28,097 nucleotides of DNA from Lachnospiraceae bacterium (lineage in GTDB: Bacteria; Bacillota; Clostridia; Lachnospirales; Lachnospiraceae), in the NCBI GenBank assembly GCA_014804185.1, contig JAAVAG010000077.1:1-28097 (forward strand), read 5' to 3'. A program made the position numbers and the translations under genes. A model generated the notes under the pieces. The model ran no database searches and was not told where the DNA came from. It saw only the letters and a program-made list of their open reading frames with translations. Below are positions 7,706 to 15,609 of this stretch, in pieces; within the stretch, counting starts at the first letter, position 1; each line of letters opens with the position of its first letter.

Positions 7706-9622
7706 TCATTCCTCCAGGTCATCCAGCTGGGACAGCCACAGCGCCGCACTGGCATCGGATGGCATCCTGAGATCTCCTCTGGGGGACAGGGACACACTGC
7801 CTATCTTGGGTCCGTCAGGCAGACAGGAACGCTTAAACTGTTGTCCAAAAAATCTGCGGTAAAAGACTTTGAGCCATTTCAGTATCTCTGCACTGTCGTA
7901 GCTGCCGATAAAGGTACGTTTTGCAATGCGCAGCAGCTTGGACGGTTCAAAGCCGCACCTCAGCATATAATACAGAAAGAAATCGTGAAGTTCGTACGGC
8001 CCTACCACCTCTTCTGTCCTCTGTGAAATTTTTCCGTCCACGGGGGGCAGAAGTTCCGGGCTGACAGGAGTATCCAGAACATCTTTCAGCACCTCTGACA
8101 GTCTGTGGTCATTGCAGGTGTCCGCATAATACTCCACCAGATGTCTCACCAGCGTTTTGGGTACGCCCGCATTGACGCCGTACATGGACATATGATCTCC
8201 GTTATAGGTGGCCCACCCCAATGCCAGTTCGGACATATCCCCCGTTCCGATGACCAGGCCGCCCGTGCGGTTTGCAAGATCCATCAGTACCTGCGTCCGC
8301 TCCCTGGCCTGCCCATTCTCATATGTCACATCATGACTGCCGCAGTCCTGCCCGATATCCCGGAAATGCACCGTCACCGCCTCCCGGATATCCACCTCTT
8401 CCAATGTCACTTTCAACTCACGCGCCAGCCTGCACGCATTGTCATAGGTCCGGTCCGTCGTACCAAAACAGGGCATTGTCACCGCCAGGATATTTTTCCT
8501 GTCTATATGCAGCAGATCAAAAGCGCGCACCGTCACCAGCAGCGCCAGCGTGGAATCCAGCCCGCCGGACACTCCCACTACCGCATTTTTACATCCCGTA
8601 TGCTCATACCGTTTCTTCAGACCAAAAGCCTGAATGGACAGAATCTCCTCACAGCGCTTTTCCCTCTCCGCCTGATCCGACGGCACAAAGGGCATACCGG
8701 AAAACTGCCGTTCCAGCGCAGTATCTGTCTCCTCCATTTCAAATGAAACCGTCCTGTATTCTTCGCTGGCATGCGCGGGATAAGAACTCATCCTTCTTCT
8801 CTCCATGCGGATCCTGTGCATGTCGATATCGGCATACACTGTACCGCACCGGAAACGCTTTGCCTGAGCCAGAATCGTCCCGTTCTCGGCAATCATATTA
8901 TGTCCGCCGAAAACCAGATCCTGCGTGGACTCTCCCTCACCGGCGCTGGCATAAATATAGGCCGATATCAGTCTGGCGCTGGCGGACTTGACAAGCATTT
9001 CCCGATAGACATCCTTGCCGATTGTTTCGTTGGACGCGGACAGATTGACAATCACCGTGGCCCCTGCCATGGCATGGGATGTGGCAGGGGGATCCGGCAC
9101 CCAGAAGTCCTCACATATCTCACAGGCCACACATATGCCCCCTGCTGCTTCGGTTTGAAACAAGAGATTGGCTCCGAAAGGAATCTCCTCTCCCTCCATC
9201 CTGTATATATCCGGTTTCCGGCTGCCCGGCGCAAAATGTCTGGCCTCATAAAATTCGGCGTAGGCGGGTATATTTACCTTGGGCACCATTCCCAGAATCC
9301 TGCCGCCGCTCAGAGCAGCCGCCACATTGTACAGCTTGCCCTCTTTCTCCACCGGCAGCCCGACAAATACCAGCGCGTCTTTTCCCTGCGTACACGCCGC
9401 AAGGGACACCAGTTCTCTCTTCGCGGACTCCAACAGTGCCTCCTGTAAAAACAGATCCTCACAGGTATACCCCGTCAGACACAGTTCCGGAAACACTATG
9501 ATCTTAGCGCCTTTTTCATACGCCTTTTCCAATTCCGCCCTGATCATCGCCGCATTGTATACAGGATCGGCAACCCTGATCCGCGGCGTAACTGCCGCCG
9601 TTTTTAAAAATCCGTGCCGCAT
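7706..9622 (-). CDS. nadE: Glutamine-dependent NAD+ synthetase NadE
   Basis: NadE makes NAD+ from nicotinic acid adenine dinucleotide, ATP and glutamine, the last step of NAD biosynthesis. The 638-aa protein is the two-domain glutamine-dependent type. The N-terminal nitrilase-fold glutaminase (about 1-280) shows a Glu46 (FPELCLTGY), Lys115 (PKVNIPAY), Cys170 (EICEDFW) triad. The C-terminal synthetase has the ATP-pyrophosphatase loop GVSGGLDSTLAL and the TGDMSELALGWATYNGD segment. ATG 9622 is preceded by a GGGAGGTGG ribosome binding site; the ATG 30 bases further upstream has none. It follows hslO by 61 bases and is the last gene of the leftward run from hisC. Confidence 0.96.
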   Translation of the reverse strand: MRHGFLKTAAVTPRIRVADPVYNAAMIRAELEKAYEKGAKIIVFPELCLTGYTCEDLFLQEALLESAKRELVSLAACTQGKDALVFVGLPVEKEGKLYNVAAALSGGRILGMVPKVNIPAYAEFYEARHFAPGSRKPDIYRMEGEEIPFGANLLFQTEAAGGICVACEICEDFWVPDPPATSHAMAGATVIVNLSASNETIGKDVYREMLVKSASARLISAYIYASAGEGESTQDLVFGGHNMIAENGTILAQAKRFRCGTVYADIDMHRIRMERRRMSSYPAHASEEYRTVSFEMEETDTALERQFSGMPFVPSDQAEREKRCEEILSIQAFGLKKRYEHTGCKNAVVGVSGGLDSTLALLVTVRAFDLLHIDRKNILAVTMPCFGTTDRTYDNACRLARELKVTLEEVDIREAVTVHFRDIGQDCGSHDVTYENGQARERTQVLMDLANRTGGLVIGTGDMSELALGWATYNGDHMSMYGVNAGVPKTLVRHLVEYYADTCNDHRLSEVLKDVLDTPVSPELLPPVDGKISQRTEEVVGPYELHDFFLYYMLRCGFEPSKLLRIAKRTFIGSYDSAEILKWLKVFYRRFFGQQFKRSCLPDGPKIGSVSLSPRGDLRMPSDASAALWLSQLDDLEE

Positions 9623-9683
9623 GGCCGTCTCCACCTCCCTGCAACAGCGCAATCATTGAAATGGATTGCACTTATATCCAGTC

Positions 9684-10568
9684 TCATCGCAGAGCCTGTC
9701 TATACATTTTCTCCAGCTCCTCCACGGAAAATACATAGTTCCGATCGCAGAACTGGCATTTTACTTCTATTTCTTTTCCTTCCTCGATCATCTCCCGGAT
9801 TTCCTTTTTTCCGATACCGATGATCGCCCTCTGCACTCTGTCCGCACTGCAGTTACAGAAATATTCCGCCGGAACCACATCCGTAGTCTCCATCTCCAGC
9901 CCTTCCAGCAGCAGCTCCAGTATCTGCTCAGGCGACCTGCCCTCGTCAAGCATGGCCGTCACGGAATCTACCCTGCTCAGGTTTGTCTCCAGCCGGTCCG
10001 CAAGCCCTTCGTCGGCAAAAGGCATCATCTGCAGAATAAAACCTCCGGCCTGTCTGACCGTATTGTCTTTTTCCATCAGCACTCCAAGTCCCACACAGGA
10101 AGGAATCTGCTCCGATGCGGCAAAATAATAAGTCAGATCCTCCGCGATCTCTCCTGTCTGCAGAGCCGTACTCCCTATATACGGCTCTTTCAGTCCCATG
10201 TCCCGAATCACCTGCAGCGTTCCCTTTCCCACTGCCCCGGCCACATCCAGCTTTCCCCTGGAATTGGCCGGAAGTATAACTACAGGTTCGTTCACATATC
10301 CTTTGACATGTCCCTGCGCATCCGCCGTCACGGTAATTCCTCTCACCGGTCCGTCTCCTTTGATCTGCAGTGTCAGCAGATCCTGCGGTCCTTTCATCAT
10401 GCTGCCCATCATACAGCCCGCCAACAGCAGCCTGCCCAGAGCGGCGGTTATCACAGGGCTGGTATTATGGATCTGCCGTGCTCTCTCCACCACAGCCCTG
10501 GTGGTACAGGCAAATGCACGTATCTGTGAACCGGCTGCCACAGCCCTGACAATATAGTCCTGATTCAT
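9684..10568 (-). CDS. hslO: Redox-regulated chaperone Hsp33
   Basis: Hsp33 is a cytosolic holdase that is off when reduced and zinc-bound and is switched on by oxidation. The 294-aa length is normal. The N-terminal domain shows DYIVRAVAAGSQIRAFA and GRLLLAGCMMGSMMKG, and the middle of the protein shows GYVNEPVVILP. The C-terminal zinc centre is complete: CNC at Cys238/Cys240 and CQFC at Cys271/Cys274. The start overlaps the stop of the upstream methyltransferase gene by 4 bases (ATGA), so the two are co-transcribed and probably translationally coupled. Confidence 0.97.
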   Translation of the reverse strand: MNQDYIVRAVAAGSQIRAFACTTRAVVERARQIHNTSPVITAALGRLLLAGCMMGSMMKGPQDLLTLQIKGDGPVRGITVTADAQGHVKGYVNEPVVILPANSRGKLDVAGAVGKGTLQVIRDMGLKEPYIGSTALQTGEIAEDLTYYFAASEQIPSCVGLGVLMEKDNTVRQAGGFILQMMPFADEGLADRLETNLSRVDSVTAMLDEGRSPEQILELLLEGLEMETTDVVPAEYFCNCSADRVQRAIIGIGKKEIREMIEEGKEIEVKCQFCDRNYVFSVEELEKMYRQALR

Positions 10569-11419
10569 TGTCTGCTCTCTCCCTTTTTGATCTCTCTTGC
10601 CAGAATATAGATCCTCTCACTTTCCCGCCTGATGGCGCCGTGGGTATCGGCGTCCACCGTCAGTTCCACCCGCATCCCCGCTTCGCGTATCAGGCGCGTC
10701 ATCTGCTCCGCCGTATATCCTCTCTGATAATGCGTCTCACGAAATCTTCGAAACCGCTCCGTATCTGCATCCTTTACAAAGATCGTCAGATCATACTCAT
10801 TGACCTGCTCCTCACAGTCATAGTAATTCTCCCATATAAAGCTGCAGTCCTCGCGGCTTTCCGCTATGGTGGCATCACCGATGACCTGCTCATATTTATA
10901 CACCGTATTAAAGTCAAAGATAAAAATCCCGCCGGGAAACAGGTAGTTATTCACCCGCCGGAATACCTCTGACACATCCTCCTCGCTCAGTAGATAATTG
11001 ATGGAATCACACACGCACAGAACGGTTCCCACCGTGCTGTACAGTTCCAGTTCCCGCATATCCTGCAGCAGATACAGCGGAGAAATACCTTGCGTCCTCT
11101 TCTCCATGGCAATGGACAGCATCTCCTGAGAATTGTCCACACCGATCATGTCAAATCCCCTGGCCGCCATCCGCTGGGTCAGATTTCCCGTTCCGCACCC
11201 CAGTTCCAGTACCAGATTCCGTTCCGACAAAAGAACCTCCTCCGCCTCCGGCATTTCCGCGCGCTCTTTATCCGTTGCGGACTCCAAAGTTTCCTCTTCT
11301 CCCGGCACAGATATGCCGTATTTTCCGATCAGCCCGGTCAGATATTCACACCACTCGTCATAGGGAGTCTGATCCATAAATGTGTCATAGACTTCCGCAA
11401 AACCGCTGTATGCTTCCAT
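10565..11419 (-). CDS. Class I SAM-dependent methyltransferase
   Basis: This 284-aa protein has a Rossmann-type methyltransferase domain. The N-terminal segment YDTFMDQTPYDEWCEYL is typical of small-molecule methyltransferases in Firmicutes. Motif I is LVLELGCGTGNLTQRM, followed by GVDNSQEML (acidic residue binding the SAM ribose) and later a motif-IV-like CVCDSINYLL. Between the first helix and motif I is an acidic insertion of about 30 residues rich in Glu that is not part of the usual core. The substrate cannot be told. It has a GGGGAG ribosome binding site and overlaps hslO by 4 bases, a pairing that may be only operonic. Confidence 0.9.
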   Translation of the reverse strand: MEAYSGFAEVYDTFMDQTPYDEWCEYLTGLIGKYGISVPGEEETLESATDKERAEMPEAEEVLLSERNLVLELGCGTGNLTQRMAARGFDMIGVDNSQEMLSIAMEKRTQGISPLYLLQDMRELELYSTVGTVLCVCDSINYLLSEEDVSEVFRRVNNYLFPGGIFIFDFNTVYKYEQVIGDATIAESREDCSFIWENYYDCEEQVNEYDLTIFVKDADTERFRRFRETHYQRGYTAEQMTRLIREAGMRVELTVDADTHGAIRRESERIYILAREIKKGESRQ

Positions 11420-11445
11420 GTATTCCGCTCCCCTTTATATCACTT

Positions 11446-12297
11446 CTATTCTCCCAGTTTCAGCGCAGCGAAAAATCCAAGCGCCAGGGTAACAACCCCG
11501 GCCAGCGCCGTCCAGACGGTCACAGCGGTAAATACCGGCACATTCATTAACACAATGGCAAACGGCGATGCCACGATCAGCCCCGTGATCGCCCAGTACG
11601 CATACATGGGGAATTTTTCAAATACAATTTCTATCAGCTTGGCAATGGCAAAACTTCCTACTACCACCCCGATGCCGAAAGGAACCAATATGCCCATGCC
11701 CCGGAGGATCCCGTCCACGTCAAGCGCCGTAAGGGAACGGATAAAATCGTTGACGGCGGCGATGACAGGATTATAATACCCGATCAGCAGTAAAATCATA
11801 GAGCCGCTCACACCGGGAACCACCATAGTGGCCGAGGCGATCACCCCGACTCCGAACAGTTTGAGGACATTCAGAAAGCCGAACGACAAATCCGCTGCGT
11901 TTCCCTCTCTCTCCCCCATTGCGGCAAGTCCCACTACCAAAGCGAAAAAAAGAATCAGAGCCGCCACATGCCCGATTTTCACTTTATTTCCCCTGATCTT
12001 TCGACCCACAGCAGGCAGTCCTCCCAGAATAAGACCGATAAATGCCAGATTGGTGGGCAGTGGAAAGTTCTCAAACAGATATTCCACACTGAAAGACCCC
12101 GCCACCAACGCGATCACCATACCGATCCCAATAGGGATAAGAAACAGAATACTCTTTTTAAACTCCTTAAAAAGATGGGTGATACAATGAATAAGCCTGT
12201 CATAAATCCCCATTGACACCGCCATCGTACCGCCGCTCACGCCCGGAATGATATTTGACACCCCTATCACTGCGCCTTTTAAAATATTCCTGATCAT
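11446..12297 (-). CDS. DUF368 family membrane protein, undecaprenyl-phosphate translocase (PopT-like)
   Basis: This 283-aa polytopic membrane protein has about eight hydrophobic segments. It carries the two family-defining inverted motifs, SNIIPGVSGGT at about residues 14-24 and VVPGVSGSM at about 159-167, which imply an internal duplication. DUF368 proteins (PopT) have been shown to recycle the lipid carrier undecaprenyl phosphate across the membrane for peptidoglycan and other envelope polymers. I infer the same role here from the motifs. An AAGGCGG site precedes the ATG. The gene lies 45 bases after hisC, with a perfect 7-bp hairpin in between, and 26 bases before the methyltransferase gene. 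Confidence 0.93.
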   Translation of the reverse strand: MIRNILKGAVIGVSNIIPGVSGGTMAVSMGIYDRLIHCITHLFKEFKKSILFLIPIGIGMVIALVAGSFSVEYLFENFPLPTNLAFIGLILGGLPAVGRKIRGNKVKIGHVAALILFFALVVGLAAMGEREGNAADLSFGFLNVLKLFGVGVIASATMVVPGVSGSMILLLIGYYNPVIAAVNDFIRSLTALDVDGILRGMGILVPFGIGVVVGSFAIAKLIEIVFEKFPMYAYWAITGLIVASPFAIVLMNVPVFTAVTVWTALAGVVTLALGFFAALKLGE

Positions 12298-12310
12298 ATT
12301 TCCGCCTTTC

Positions 12311-12328
12311 TGCCCGCATCAGCGGGCA
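12311..12328 (-). promoter_or_regulatory. Intercistronic hairpin before the DUF368 gene
   Basis: The minus strand reads TGCCCGC-TGAT-GCGGGCA, a perfect 7-bp GC-rich stem with a four-base loop. It ends a few bases before the AAGGCGG ribosome binding site of the DUF368 gene. There is no T-run after it, so it is not a normal intrinsic terminator. An mRNA stability, processing or translation-tuning element is possible. Confidence 0.5.
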
Positions 12329-12342
12329 ACTGTCTTTTCTCC

Positions 12343-13401
12343 TCACACACCCTGCAGATATTCTCTCAGAAAATCTGTCAGCCGGTCCATCTCCTCGTCC
12401 GTCCCCACAGAAATGCGCAGATAATTGCTGATCCGCGGTTTTTCCCAGTACCGCACATAGATATCGTGCGCCCGCAGCGCCTCAAAAATCTGTTTGGCCG
12501 GGATACGCCCGTGTGACGCAAAAATAAAGTTTCCCATGGAATCCGTAAAGGAAAATCCCAATGCCGCCAGTTCTTTCTTGACTCTCTCTCTGGTTCTTAT
12601 AATCTTTGCCGTTGTCTCTTCAAAGTATGCCCTGTCTCTGACGGCCTCCGCCCCCAGCGACAGCGACAGACGGCTCATGGTATAAGAATTAAAAGAAAAC
12701 TTCACATCATTCAGATACCGGACCGTTTCTGCATTTCCTATGGCAAATCCAATCCGGCAACCCGCCATGGACCTGGACTTGGAAAACGTCTGCACCACCA
12801 GCAGATTGTCATACTTTTCGATCAGCGGCAGGCAGCTTACACCCCCGAAATCAATGTAGGCCTCATCGATAATAACCATGCTCCCGGGATTGGCTTTGAC
12901 AATCTTTTCGATGGTATCTATACTCTCCAATATCCCGGTAGGCGCATTGGGATTAGGAAAAATAACCCCACCGTTTGGCTGCATATAGTCCTCCGGAACA
13001 ATGCGGAAACTCTCATCCAGCGGACAGGTCCGATACGGAATTCTGTACAGCCGCGCCCACACATCATAAAACGAATAGGTCACATCGGGAAACAGAATGG
13101 GCCTGTCCGAATGAAAAAACGTCAGAAAACACATGGCCAGCACATCATCTGAACCGACTCCCACAAAAACCTGCTCCGGACCCACATGGTAATAGTCGGC
13201 CAGTGCGCCGGTCAAAAGCCCGCACGCCGGGTCGGGATACAGCCGCAGACTGCCGCATGCAAAGTCCCGCGCCGCCTGCGCCACACCCGGCGCAGGCGGA
13301 TACGGACACTCATTGGTATTCAGCTTTATCATTCCCTTTTTATCCGGCTGATCCCCCGGAACATACGGCTCCGCCGTTCTCACATTCTGTCTCCAGTCCA
13401 T
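12343..13401 (-). CDS. hisC: Histidinol-phosphate aminotransferase family (HisC)
   Basis: This 352-aa PLP-dependent class I/II aminotransferase has the HisC length. It has the N-terminal KLNTNECPYPP substrate-loop segment, GVGSDDVLAM, FPNPNAPTG (about 148-156, PLP-binding Asn), IIDEAYIDFG (about 177-186, Asp for the PLP ring nitrogen) and SKSRSMAGCRIGFAIG with the Schiff-base Lys208. It would convert imidazole acetol phosphate and glutamate to histidinol phosphate in histidine synthesis. It stands apart from other his genes, so a role on aromatic amino acids or another phosphorylated substrate is possible. An AAGGGA site lies about 10 bases upstream of the ATG. It begins the leftward run hisC, DUF368, methyltransferase, hslO, nadE. 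Confidence 0.88.
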   Translation of the reverse strand: MDWRQNVRTAEPYVPGDQPDKKGMIKLNTNECPYPPAPGVAQAARDFACGSLRLYPDPACGLLTGALADYYHVGPEQVFVGVGSDDVLAMCFLTFFHSDRPILFPDVTYSFYDVWARLYRIPYRTCPLDESFRIVPEDYMQPNGGVIFPNPNAPTGILESIDTIEKIVKANPGSMVIIDEAYIDFGGVSCLPLIEKYDNLLVVQTFSKSRSMAGCRIGFAIGNAETVRYLNDVKFSFNSYTMSRLSLSLGAEAVRDRAYFEETTAKIIRTRERVKKELAALGFSFTDSMGNFIFASHGRIPAKQIFEALRAHDIYVRYWEKPRISNYLRISVGTDEEMDRLTDFLREYLQGV

Positions 13402-13491
13402 GTCCGCTTATCCCTTTCCGGCGCAGGCTTTTTCGCACGGGGAGACTTTTTCCGCGTGCTTTTCCTTACCTAATACGACATTTTATCATGT

Positions 13492-15423
13492 CTATAAGGC
13501 AAAGTCCACATATTCTTCCAGCACAAGATTCAGTTTTTGCCGCTCTGTCTCCACCACAAAACGGCTGCCCTCCTGTCTCTCTTTGAGCCATCTGTTCACC
13601 GCTATCCGGTAACGGCCGCTGGTCCCCCGCTCCAGCCTGCGGCCGGATATTCTGACGCGGTATCCCTCTTTCTCCCTGCTGGCACGCAGAATTCCCAGCC
13701 ACTGATAATGCTCTTTTTCATCATAGCAGTACAATATGGCACATCTGCTCCAAAACAGAAGCAGCAAAACCACCGTCGGCACCGCCAGGACGGCACACGC
13801 TGCCGCCAGCGCTTTTCCCGGGAAACCAGGATTTTGAACCAGAGACGCCGGGCCGAAGGAACTTCCCACTGTCAGTTCCCCTTCTTCACGGGCGCTCCCG
13901 CTTCCCTCCGCAGTCTCAGGGACATCTCCGTCCGCCATGTCTGTCGCATTTCCGGTATTTTCCGGGGTTTGCATCCAAGTATCCGAATCCTCCGTCTTCT
14001 GATCCAGCCCTCTCTTGAGAATTTGAGCATGGCCGGTCTGTGCGTTAGACAGCAGTTCTTTCATGGTTCCCTCTCCCCTGATTTCCCTCTGGTCTTCTGC
14101 ATTCTCCGCGTCTTTGCCGCCGACATCACTGCCGGTATCACTGTCCGTTATGCGATCCTGATCATCGGTTTCTTCCTGCTGTTTTTGGGTCTCTTTTGTC
14201 TTTGCCGTCAGTTCCACACTCCGCCTGACGTTTCCGTCCATATAGGTTACTCCGCAGGAATAGACCGTCCCGGGCTTTATCCCTGATAGCATATTCCCCC
14301 TGCTGCCGTCGTCCCACAGATATCCTTTCACGGTGATGCCACTGGTTTCCACATACAGGCGCCCTTCCCGCTCCGCCAGCGTCAGACTCCCCAGAGTTTC
14401 TCCCGCACTGCGGCCGCATCCGAGAGAATAGGTGACCCGCGCTTCGCAGCCGGTCTCGTATTTCTCCACTGTCCGTTCTGTCATGCCGCACCCCAGCGCA
14501 TAGCCGTCTGTCACTTTACTGCACTGCAGCACATAACTTTCCACCGTTCCCTCGCTTTTCCCACATCCCTGCTGATAGGAGACCACAGTGGATGTAGTCA
14601 TTCCGCATTCTGTTTCATAGCCCTCCAACGTATCACCGTCTTTCCCGCACTCCGGCAGGTAACTCTCCACAATATCTCCACTTTTTCCACAGCCCAGAAT
14701 ATAGACAGTCTGTTTAGACTGCGGACTGTGCGCTCTGTCTATAGGTACATTCCAGTCCGCCGTCTTCACACCGCAGCGGTTACAATGCCAGAACCCGTCT
14801 CCGTCATCCACAAAAGTCCCGCACATCGTAATTACCGTTTTCTCTGACTTACGTGTATAACAACCGTTGGCATACGCCGCCTCTTGGCCTGTATGCTGAT
14901 GATACACCGGCCGGGTGTAACACCCGCCTCCGGACTCGCTGTCTCCCTCATGGCTGTGATACACCGGCGCGGTATAGCACCCGCCCCCGGATGCACTGCT
15001 GCCTGTGTGCTGATGATACACCGGCCGGGTGTAACATCCGCCTCCGGACTCACCGTTTCCCGTATGGCGATGATACACCGGCATGGTATAGCACCCGCCC
15101 CCGGATGCACTGCTTCCCGTATGCACATGTGCCATCGCCACAGTATAACAGCCGCCCCCTGACGCAGCGCTGCCTGTATGGCTGTGATACACGGGTACGG
15201 TATAACAGCCTCCTCCGGACTCGCTGCTTCCCGTATGCACATGCACGTTCTGCCGGGTATAACAGCCTCCTCCCTCCTCCGGACTTCCTGTGTGTACATG
15301 AGTGATCACAATTTCTTCGGAAGCCTGCGCCGACATTCCCGACCACATCCAGATCACAGATCCCAAAATTACCGCAGTCAAAAAACAGATTCGCCTCTGC
15401 CAGAACAATTTCTCAATAAACAT
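13492..15423 (-). CDS. Exported membrane-anchored Cys/His-rich tandem-repeat protein, function unknown
   Basis: This 643-aa protein has a signal-peptide-like N-terminus (charged residues, hydrophobic core about 14-28, then SAQASEE). Residues 42-192 hold eight units of 19 residues with the pattern H-x-H-T-G-x5-GGGCYT; cysteines 54, 73, 92, 111, 130, 149 and 168 are exactly 19 apart. Residues 201-218 form a possible zinc-ribbon-like CG-x11-HC-x2-CG. Residues 241-340 hold a second array of CG(K/M)-type units, mostly 14 residues apart. A Fibronectin-like or linker segment and a polar Asp/Glu/Gly-rich stretch follow. One transmembrane helix spans about 536-560, and a basic cytoplasmic tail of about 80 residues ends the protein. 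ATG 15423 has an excellent AAGGAGG site 6 bases upstream. I recognise the repeat style from uncharacterised Clostridia proteins only. Confidence 0.85.
   Translation of the reverse strand: MFIEKLFWQRRICFLTAVILGSVIWMWSGMSAQASEEIVITHVHTGSPEEGGGCYTRQNVHVHTGSSESGGGCYTVPVYHSHTGSAASGGGCYTVAMAHVHTGSSASGGGCYTMPVYHRHTGNGESGGGCYTRPVYHQHTGSSASGGGCYTAPVYHSHEGDSESGGGCYTRPVYHQHTGQEAAYANGCYTRKSEKTVITMCGTFVDDGDGFWHCNRCGVKTADWNVPIDRAHSPQSKQTVYILGCGKSGDIVESYLPECGKDGDTLEGYETECGMTTSTVVSYQQGCGKSEGTVESYVLQCSKVTDGYALGCGMTERTVEKYETGCEARVTYSLGCGRSAGETLGSLTLAEREGRLYVETSGITVKGYLWDDGSRGNMLSGIKPGTVYSCGVTYMDGNVRRSVELTAKTKETQKQQEETDDQDRITDSDTGSDVGGKDAENAEDQREIRGEGTMKELLSNAQTGHAQILKRGLDQKTEDSDTWMQTPENTGNATDMADGDVPETAEGSGSAREEGELTVGSSFGPASLVQNPGFPGKALAAACAVLAVPTVVLLLLFWSRCAILYCYDEKEHYQWLGILRASREKEGYRVRISGRRLERGTSGRYRIAVNRWLKERQEGSRFVVETERQKLNLVLEEYVDFAL
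14404..14703 (-). repeat. Coding array of about 14-residue CG(K/M) repeats
   Basis: Within the Cys/His-rich protein, cysteines at residues 245, 259, 273, 287, 301, 312, 326 and 336 are spaced mostly 14 apart. They sit in units such as CGKSGDIVESYLPE and CGKSEGTVESYVLQ. The units are diverged at the DNA level, so this array is older than the neighbouring 57-bp array. Confidence 0.85.
14848..15300 (-). repeat. Coding 57-bp tandem repeat array (19-residue units, about 8 copies)
   Basis: Each 57-bp unit encodes H-x-H-T-G, a short variable Ser/Ala/Glu patch, then GGGCYT and PVYH. Two unit types alternate in part of the array and give a 114-bp higher-order period: the block starting at 14896 recurs at 15010, and the block at 14958 recurs at 15072, nearly base for base. 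The last unit (toward 14850) is degenerate. Confidence 0.92.
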
Positions 15424-15451
15424 AAAAAACCTCCTTACATGAATGAAATAC

Positions 15452-15480
15452 CACTTACGGCAGATCTTCTGCCCCAAGTG
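15452..15480 (-). promoter_or_regulatory. Leader hairpin before the Cys/His-rich gene
   Basis: On the minus strand, CACTT pairs with AAGTG and, across a 2-base internal loop, GGCAG pairs with CTGCC around the loop AAGAT. The hairpin lies in the 5' leader about 29 bases before the start codon, upstream of the AAGGAGG site. Whether it has a regulatory role is unknown. Confidence 0.4.
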
Positions 15481-15522
15481 AAAGTTGTACGTTTCATTCA
15501 ATTCAGGAAGTAATTTACGACT

Positions 15523-15551
15523 ATCATATCACCTTTTATTGTGAAAATAAA
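15523..15551 (-). promoter_or_regulatory. Predicted promoter of the Cys/His-rich gene
   Basis: The minus strand shows TATGAT (complement of 15523-15528) with a poor -35, TTTATT (complement of 15546-15551), 17 bases upstream. The weak -35 overlaps the palindrome at 15539-15568, which suggests control by a bound factor. Confidence 0.45.
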
Positions 15552-15568
15552 CTGGAGGATTTTCACAA
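15539..15568. promoter_or_regulatory. Perfect 10-bp palindrome, candidate operator
   Basis: TTGTGAAAAT at 15539-15548 and ATTTTCACAA at 15559-15568 form a perfect inverted repeat around a 10-base spacer. It lies between the glycosyltransferase and Cys/His-rich genes and covers the -35 region of the latter. There is no T-run suited to a terminator. The half-site spacing does not match CRP (TGTGA-N6-TCACA). Confidence 0.55.
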
Positions 15569-15609
15569 GATTTCCTCCCTTATTTTCTGTTATTTTGTAC
15601 ACCCGGCAG

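Noticed and set aside
13402..13491. GCACG...CGTGC inverted repeat between hisC and the Cys/His-rich gene as a terminator
   Set aside because: The stem is short with a long loop and is not followed by T residues on either strand.
14848..15300. Regular 57-bp repeats as a possible CRISPR array
   Set aside because: There are no unique spacers; the repeats are in frame, vary at codon level like protein repeats, and lie inside a gene with a strong start.
15539..15568. TTGTGA...TCACAA palindrome as a CRP/FNR site
   Set aside because: Half-sites are 18 bases apart instead of 6 (CRP) or 4-6 (FNR), so the standard dimer would not fit; kept only as an unassigned palindrome.
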